The notes under the pieces: model-generated
Databases searched by the model: none
Told to the model about the DNA's origin: nothing
Seen by the model: the letters and a program-made list of their open reading frames with translations, nothing else
Program-made: the position numbers and the translations under genes
NCBI GenBank assembly: GCA_024402115.1
Contig: JAKSJQ010000014.1
Span: 1 to 46,020, forward strand
DNA from: Bacteroidales bacterium
GTDB taxonomy: Bacteria; Bacteroidota; Bacteroidia; Bacteroidales; UBA932
Length of the DNA stretch: 46,020 nt
Reading direction: 5' to 3'
Part shown: in pieces, positions 42,252-46,020 of the stretch
How positions within the stretch are numbered: position 1 is the stretch's first letter
How the letters are laid out: every line of letters begins with the position of its first letter

Positions 42252-44690
42252 ATGAAAAGATTATCATCGATATTGATTGCGCTGCTCCTCCCGGCGATGC
42301 TGATCCACGCCGCGGGCACGAGGCAGGAGTACCTTCTCGAGAAGGGATGGAAGTTCACCAAAGGCGACGGAGACTACTCCGGAATCAAGGCCGACGACAG
42401 CTCATGGGAAAAGGTCAGCGTTCCGCACGACTGGGCCATCTATGGTCCATTCGACGCGAACAACGATGCCCAGGTCGTCGCCATCACCCAGAATTTCGAG
42501 CAGATGGCATCCCTCAAGACCGGGCGCACCGGAGGACTTCCGTACGTGGGAGTCGGCTGGTACAGGACAGAATTCGCTCTCCCTGGATTCGATGCTTCGA
42601 AGCACGCCGAACTGGTATTCGACGGAGCTATGAGCAGTGCAAAGGTGTATGTGAACGGAAAGTTCGCAGGAGAATGGCCATATGGCTACAACTCCTTCCA
42701 TCTGGACGTGACCCCTTTCGTACATGCAGACGGCTCGGCGAACACCCTCGCAGTGAGGCTCGAGAACCTGCCGGAGTCTTCACGCTGGTATCCTGGCGCC
42801 GGCCTCTACAGGAACGTCCATGTGCTCGTCACGGACAAGGTCCATATACCCGTATGGGGCACCCAGGTGAAATGCTCCTCGGTGGGCAGCAAGTCCGCCC
42901 AGGTGAGCATCGAGATCACCGTCGAGGGTACGGCTCCCGATCTCAGCGTGGTCACAGAAATCCGCACCAGGAGCGGAAAGAAGGTTGCCGTCTGCAAGTC
43001 CTCCACACGGACAGTAAAAGGCTTCAGACAGGAGATGAAGGTGAAGAAACCTGCGCTCTGGACGCCTGAGAGCCCGAATATGTACGATGCAGTGACCTGC
43101 GTATACTCAGGGAAGAAGAAGATCGACGAGTATGTCACTCCGTTCGGAATCCGGTCCATCTCCCTCGTCGGAGACAAGGGTTTCTTCCTCAACGGCCAGG
43201 TGCGCAAATTCCAGGGAGTGTGCAACCACCACGACCTCGGTCCCCTCGGATCGGCAGTCAACGAGGCTGCGCTCCGTCGTCAGCTGACCCTGCTCAAGGA
43301 GATGGGATGCGATGCCATCAGGACCTCGCACAACATGCCTGCCCCGGAGCTCGTGAGGCTCTGCGACGAGATGGGATTCATGATGATGGTCGAACCTTTC
43401 GACGAATGGGACATTGCGAAATGCAGGAACGGCTACCACCTTCTCTTCGACCAGTGGGCCGAGAAGGACATGGTCAACATGCTCCGTCAGTTCAGAAACT
43501 CCCCTTCCGTGGTATTCTGGAGCATAGGAAACGAAGTGCCGAGCCAGTGCGACGAGTCCGGCTACAGGACTGCGAAGTTCCTCATGGACATCTGCCGCAG
43601 GGAGGATCCGACGAGGTTCGTGACCTGCGGGATGGACCAGGTTCTCTGCGTCCTCAAGAACGGCCTTGCCGGCCTGCTGGACGTACCGGGCTTCAACTAC
43701 CGCGTGCATCTCTACCAGCAGGCCTACGACACCCTCTCGCACAAGATCGTGCTGGGTAGCGAGACCGCGTCCACGATCTCTTCAAGGGGTGTTTACAAGT
43801 TCCCTGTCGAAAAGACCGCACGAGTACACCACGATGACCTCCAGACCTCCTCATATGACATGGAATACTGCGGCTGGTCAAACCTCCCGGACGACGACTT
43901 CGCGATGGCGGAGGACCATGAATGGGAGATAGGACAGTTCGTATGGACTGGATTCGACTACCTCGGAGAGCCGACTCCGTACAACCTCATGCCGAACCAC
44001 AGTTCCAACTTCGGAATCATAGACCTCGCCTCCATACCGAAGGACAGGTACTATCTGTACCGCAGCCAGTGGCGCAGGGATGTCAGCACCCTGCATGTGC
44101 TCCCGCACTGGACATGGCCTGGCCGCGAGGGACAGGTGACCCCTGTGCATGTATATACAAGCTATCCTTCGGCCGAGCTCTTCGTGAACGGTGTGAGCCA
44201 GGGATCAAGGCACAAAAGGCGTGACGCAAGCCTACAGGAGCGCTATAGGCTCATGTGGGACGATGTGGTCTACCAGCCCGGCGAAATCCGAGTCGTAGCC
44301 TATGACGAGAACGGAAAGCCTGCCGAGGAACAGGTCGTGAAGACCGCCGGCGAGCCGCATCATCTTGTCCTCAAGGCAGACAAGAGCATGATCATCGCGG
44401 ACGGAAAGGATCTCTCATATATCGAGGTAAGCATCGTCGACAAGGATGGCAATCTCTGCCCTTCCGACGGACGCCTGGTAAGCTTCAGTACCATGGGTGA
44501 AGGCGGAAAATATAGGGCCTCCGCGAACGGAGACCCTACCTGTCTAGATCTTTTCCACCTCCCTCAGATGCATCTTTTCAGCGGAAAGCTCACCGCCATC
44601 GTACAGGCTTCGGAAGTTCCCGGAGAAGTAACACTGACGGCCACTGCCGACGGCGTACAGCCATCTTCGATAACTATCACAACGAAATAG
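42252..44690 (+). CDS. Glycoside hydrolase family 2 (second copy)
   Basis: An 812-residue secreted GH2 enzyme. I chose MKRLSSILIALLLPAMLIHA as start because it opens the signal peptide; ATG 42240 would add four residues, and the frame further upstream is non-coding. Domains: jelly roll about 25-190, Ig-like about 195-300, TIM barrel about 305-620, C-terminal Ig-like domains including KSMIIADGKDLSYIEVSIVD. The acid/base is Glu428 (SIGNEVPSQ) and the nucleophile Glu504 (VLGSETAS). It shares only the fold with the first GH2 copy and has NHHDLGPLGSAV at the barrel start. Substrate may be a galactoside, mannoside or glucuronide. Divergent from the esterases; its -7 element is unclear. Confidence 0.92.
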   Translation: MKRLSSILIALLLPAMLIHAAGTRQEYLLEKGWKFTKGDGDYSGIKADDSSWEKVSVPHDWAIYGPFDANNDAQVVAITQNFEQMASLKTGRTGGLPYVGVGWYRTEFALPGFDASKHAELVFDGAMSSAKVYVNGKFAGEWPYGYNSFHLDVTPFVHADGSANTLAVRLENLPESSRWYPGAGLYRNVHVLVTDKVHIPVWGTQVKCSSVGSKSAQVSIEITVEGTAPDLSVVTEIRTRSGKKVAVCKSSTRTVKGFRQEMKVKKPALWTPESPNMYDAVTCVYSGKKKIDEYVTPFGIRSISLVGDKGFFLNGQVRKFQGVCNHHDLGPLGSAVNEAALRRQLTLLKEMGCDAIRTSHNMPAPELVRLCDEMGFMMMVEPFDEWDIAKCRNGYHLLFDQWAEKDMVNMLRQFRNSPSVVFWSIGNEVPSQCDESGYRTAKFLMDICRREDPTRFVTCGMDQVLCVLKNGLAGLLDVPGFNYRVHLYQQAYDTLSHKIVLGSETASTISSRGVYKFPVEKTARVHHDDLQTSSYDMEYCGWSNLPDDDFAMAEDHEWEIGQFVWTGFDYLGEPTPYNLMPNHSSNFGIIDLASIPKDRYYLYRSQWRRDVSTLHVLPHWTWPGREGQVTPVHVYTSYPSAELFVNGVSQGSRHKRRDASLQERYRLMWDDVVYQPGEIRVVAYDENGKPAEEQVVKTAGEPHHLVLKADKSMIIADGKDLSYIEVSIVDKDGNLCPSDGRLVSFSTMGEGGKYRASANGDPTCLDLFHLPQMHLFSGKLTAIVQASEVPGEVTLTATADGVQPSSITITTK

Positions 44691-44707
44691 TCTCAGTTCT
44701 CTGAATA

Positions 44708-44739
44708 CAAAAAAAGGCGGTGACCAGAAGTCACCGCCT
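44708..44739 (-). terminator. Intrinsic terminator of the SusD operon
   Basis: On the minus strand a perfect 10-bp stem (AGGCGGTGAC / GTCACCGCCT, 44739-44730 with 44724-44715) with a 5-base loop is followed by a seven-T run. It lies 21 bases after the SusD stop. Confidence 0.9.
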
Positions 44740-44760
44740 AAGTATTTGATTTAGGTTCTA

Positions 44761-46020
44761 TTAATAACCTTCTACCTGATCAAGGTTAGGGTTGTTGTTA
44801 ACCTCAGAGTTAGGGATAGGCATCCAAGCCTTGTGAGGCTGGAAGTTATCCTTGTACTTGCTTGAACGTGCAGCAACCTTCTTGTAGAAGTCACCACTCA
44901 TGTCAGCAACGCCCCAGCGGCGGAGGTCAACGAGACGGTCACCCTCGAAGCAAGACTCCTTCATGTCCTCGATATCGATGACAGACATGACGTCCTTGAG
45001 AGTAGGGTTGCCAGCCTTGATGGCTGCATAGCCGTAGTCTGCGTTGAGGTCGATAGTTGCACCGGTAAGAGGGTTGGTCCACTTAGACTCTACAGGCTCG
45101 CGCTCTGAGAGCTTTGCAAGACCGGCACGCTGACGAACGATGTCGATCTGGTCGATTGCACCCTTGAGGTCACCGGTCTGAGCAAGACACTCAGCGTAGT
45201 CCATGATGATCTCACCGAGACGGAAGACGCGGTAGTTGGTAGGCTCCTCATCCTGAATGGTCTGTACATAGTCGCCACCCATCCAGTTCACATACTTGTT
45301 GATGTAAGCGCGGCCGTCCTTCCAGTACTGAGGCTGGTTCTCAGACCACTGCCACTGCATATGACCAGGGTAGTCGGTGAAGATGTCAGTGTAAAGGAGT
45401 GAGCACTCGAGACGCTGATCGTACTGACCAGGCTGAGTACGAGGAGTAGCGGTTACGGTCTTCTCGTTCTTGAATGCGTGGAGCATCCAAGCCTCTGCGT
45501 CATAGTCGCCCCAGCCCACAGGAGTTGCGCCCATGAATTTCCAACGCCAGTTACCACGGTCAGGGGTAGCGCCGTCGTTCATACCTGAACCGAAGCCGAG
45601 AGCTGCCCAGTAACCACCTGCAGACTGTACGGTCTGAGCGAACTGGATCTCGAAGATAGCCTCGCTGTTGTTCTCGTGTGCGGTATCAGAGTTGTAGATG
45701 TAGTCAGCGTTGAGAGCAAGCTTCTGACCATTGATTGCGTAACCGTTCTCGATGATGTTCTTGAGGATGTCACGAGCCTTGTCATACTGGTTGTTCCAGT
45801 TCATGTAGGTCTTTGCGAGAACTACACCTGCGAACCACTTGGTAAGACGGTACTGGCCCTTCCAAGGACCCTCATTGTAAGTTGAAGGGAGAGTCTTGTA
45901 AGCATACTCAGCATCCTCAACGACCTTCTCCATAAGGGTCTCGTATGGAGTACCTGCCGGCTGGTCACCTGCAGGAGCTACATAGTCAACATATGGTGCG
46001 TGGTTGTAGAGAACAGCAAG
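44761..46020 (-). CDS. SusD/RagB-family outer-membrane nutrient-binding protein, 5' end outside window
   Basis: The C-terminal ~419 residues of a SusD-family lipoprotein; the frame runs open to the window edge, so the start and signal peptide are missing. TPR-type helices (WFAGVVLAKTYMNWNNQYDKA), the family segment FRLGEIIMDYAECLAQTGDLKGAIDQI (in parts), and the C-terminal ECFEGDRLVDLRRWG-like motif are diagnostic. SusD binds glycans at the cell surface and pairs with a SusC porin, which should lie just beyond 46020. Codon use is strongly biased, a sign of high expression. It ends in a strong terminator, tail to tail with the GH2 gene. Confidence 0.95.
   Translation of the reverse strand, partial: LAVLYNHAPYVDYVAPAGDQPAGTPYETLMEKVVEDAEYAYKTLPSTYNEGPWKGQYRLTKWFAGVVLAKTYMNWNNQYDKARDILKNIIENGYAINGQKLALNADYIYNSDTAHENNSEAIFEIQFAQTVQSAGGYWAALGFGSGMNDGATPDRGNWRWKFMGATPVGWGDYDAEAWMLHAFKNEKTVTATPRTQPGQYDQRLECSLLYTDIFTDYPGHMQWQWSENQPQYWKDGRAYINKYVNWMGGDYVQTIQDEEPTNYRVFRLGEIIMDYAECLAQTGDLKGAIDQIDIVRQRAGLAKLSEREPVESKWTNPLTGATIDLNADYGYAAIKAGNPTLKDVMSVIDIEDMKESCFEGDRLVDLRRWGVADMSGDFYKKVAARSSKYKDNFQPHKAWMPIPNSEVNNNPNLDQVEGY

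Overview
The window comes from a member of the Bacteroidota, most likely an uncultured gut or rumen Bacteroidales. Three things point there: the repeated -7 promoter element TAnnTTTG with no clear Shine-Dalgarno sequences, a SusD-family gene beside glycoside hydrolases and esterases (a polysaccharide utilization locus), and families typical of the order (FucP-type transporter, DUF4143 ATPases, DUF3737, Nim-like flavoproteins). Most genes are GC-rich. The stretches at about 22.3-25.6 kb and 29.2-31.3 kb are clearly more AT-rich and look acquired.

Layout. 0-22 kb is mostly housekeeping and transport: formate-tetrahydrofolate ligase, a sugar transporter with an AI-2E-family protein, a membrane patatin, an OmpA lipoprotein and a sodium:solute symporter. 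Next comes an EamA / Nim-fRMsr fusion / DUF4250 operon, DUF554, an AraC regulator divergent from tryptophanase, and a DUF1295 enzyme. Then come a DUF4143 ATPase flanked by gene debris, a lipoprotein flavodoxin with DUF1294 and an HD protein, and an FKBP/nitroreductase pair. 19.8-25.5 kb holds a WYL regulator divergent from a UDG-fold protein, a membrane DnaJ, a tiny membrane protein and two AT-rich secreted proteins of unknown function.

25.5-34 kb is an accessory region: a MATE / DUF3737 / PatB operon, a Fic protein with repeats shared by its promoter and its own coding sequence, and a chimeric secreted protein whose first ~20 codons imitate the start of the downstream AlaX-like gene. Carbonic anhydrase and a second DUF4143 ATPase follow. 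About 700 bp without a credible gene (33.9-34.58 kb) carries several strong inverted repeats and a predicted three-way junction. Then come DUF975, a zincin-like protein and DinB, and a rearrangement scar made of two truncated genes (36.7-37.0 kb).

37-46 kb is a polysaccharide utilization locus: two family-2 glycoside hydrolases, two tandem alpha/beta-hydrolase esterases with N-terminal Ig-like domains, and the 3' part of a SusD gene that runs off the window. Together these would bind, deacylate and cleave a galactoside- or hemicellulose-type glycan at the cell envelope.

No tRNA, rRNA, CRISPR array, transposase or integrase gene was found. Names rest on reading the translated sequence and remembered family motifs; no database search was possible.
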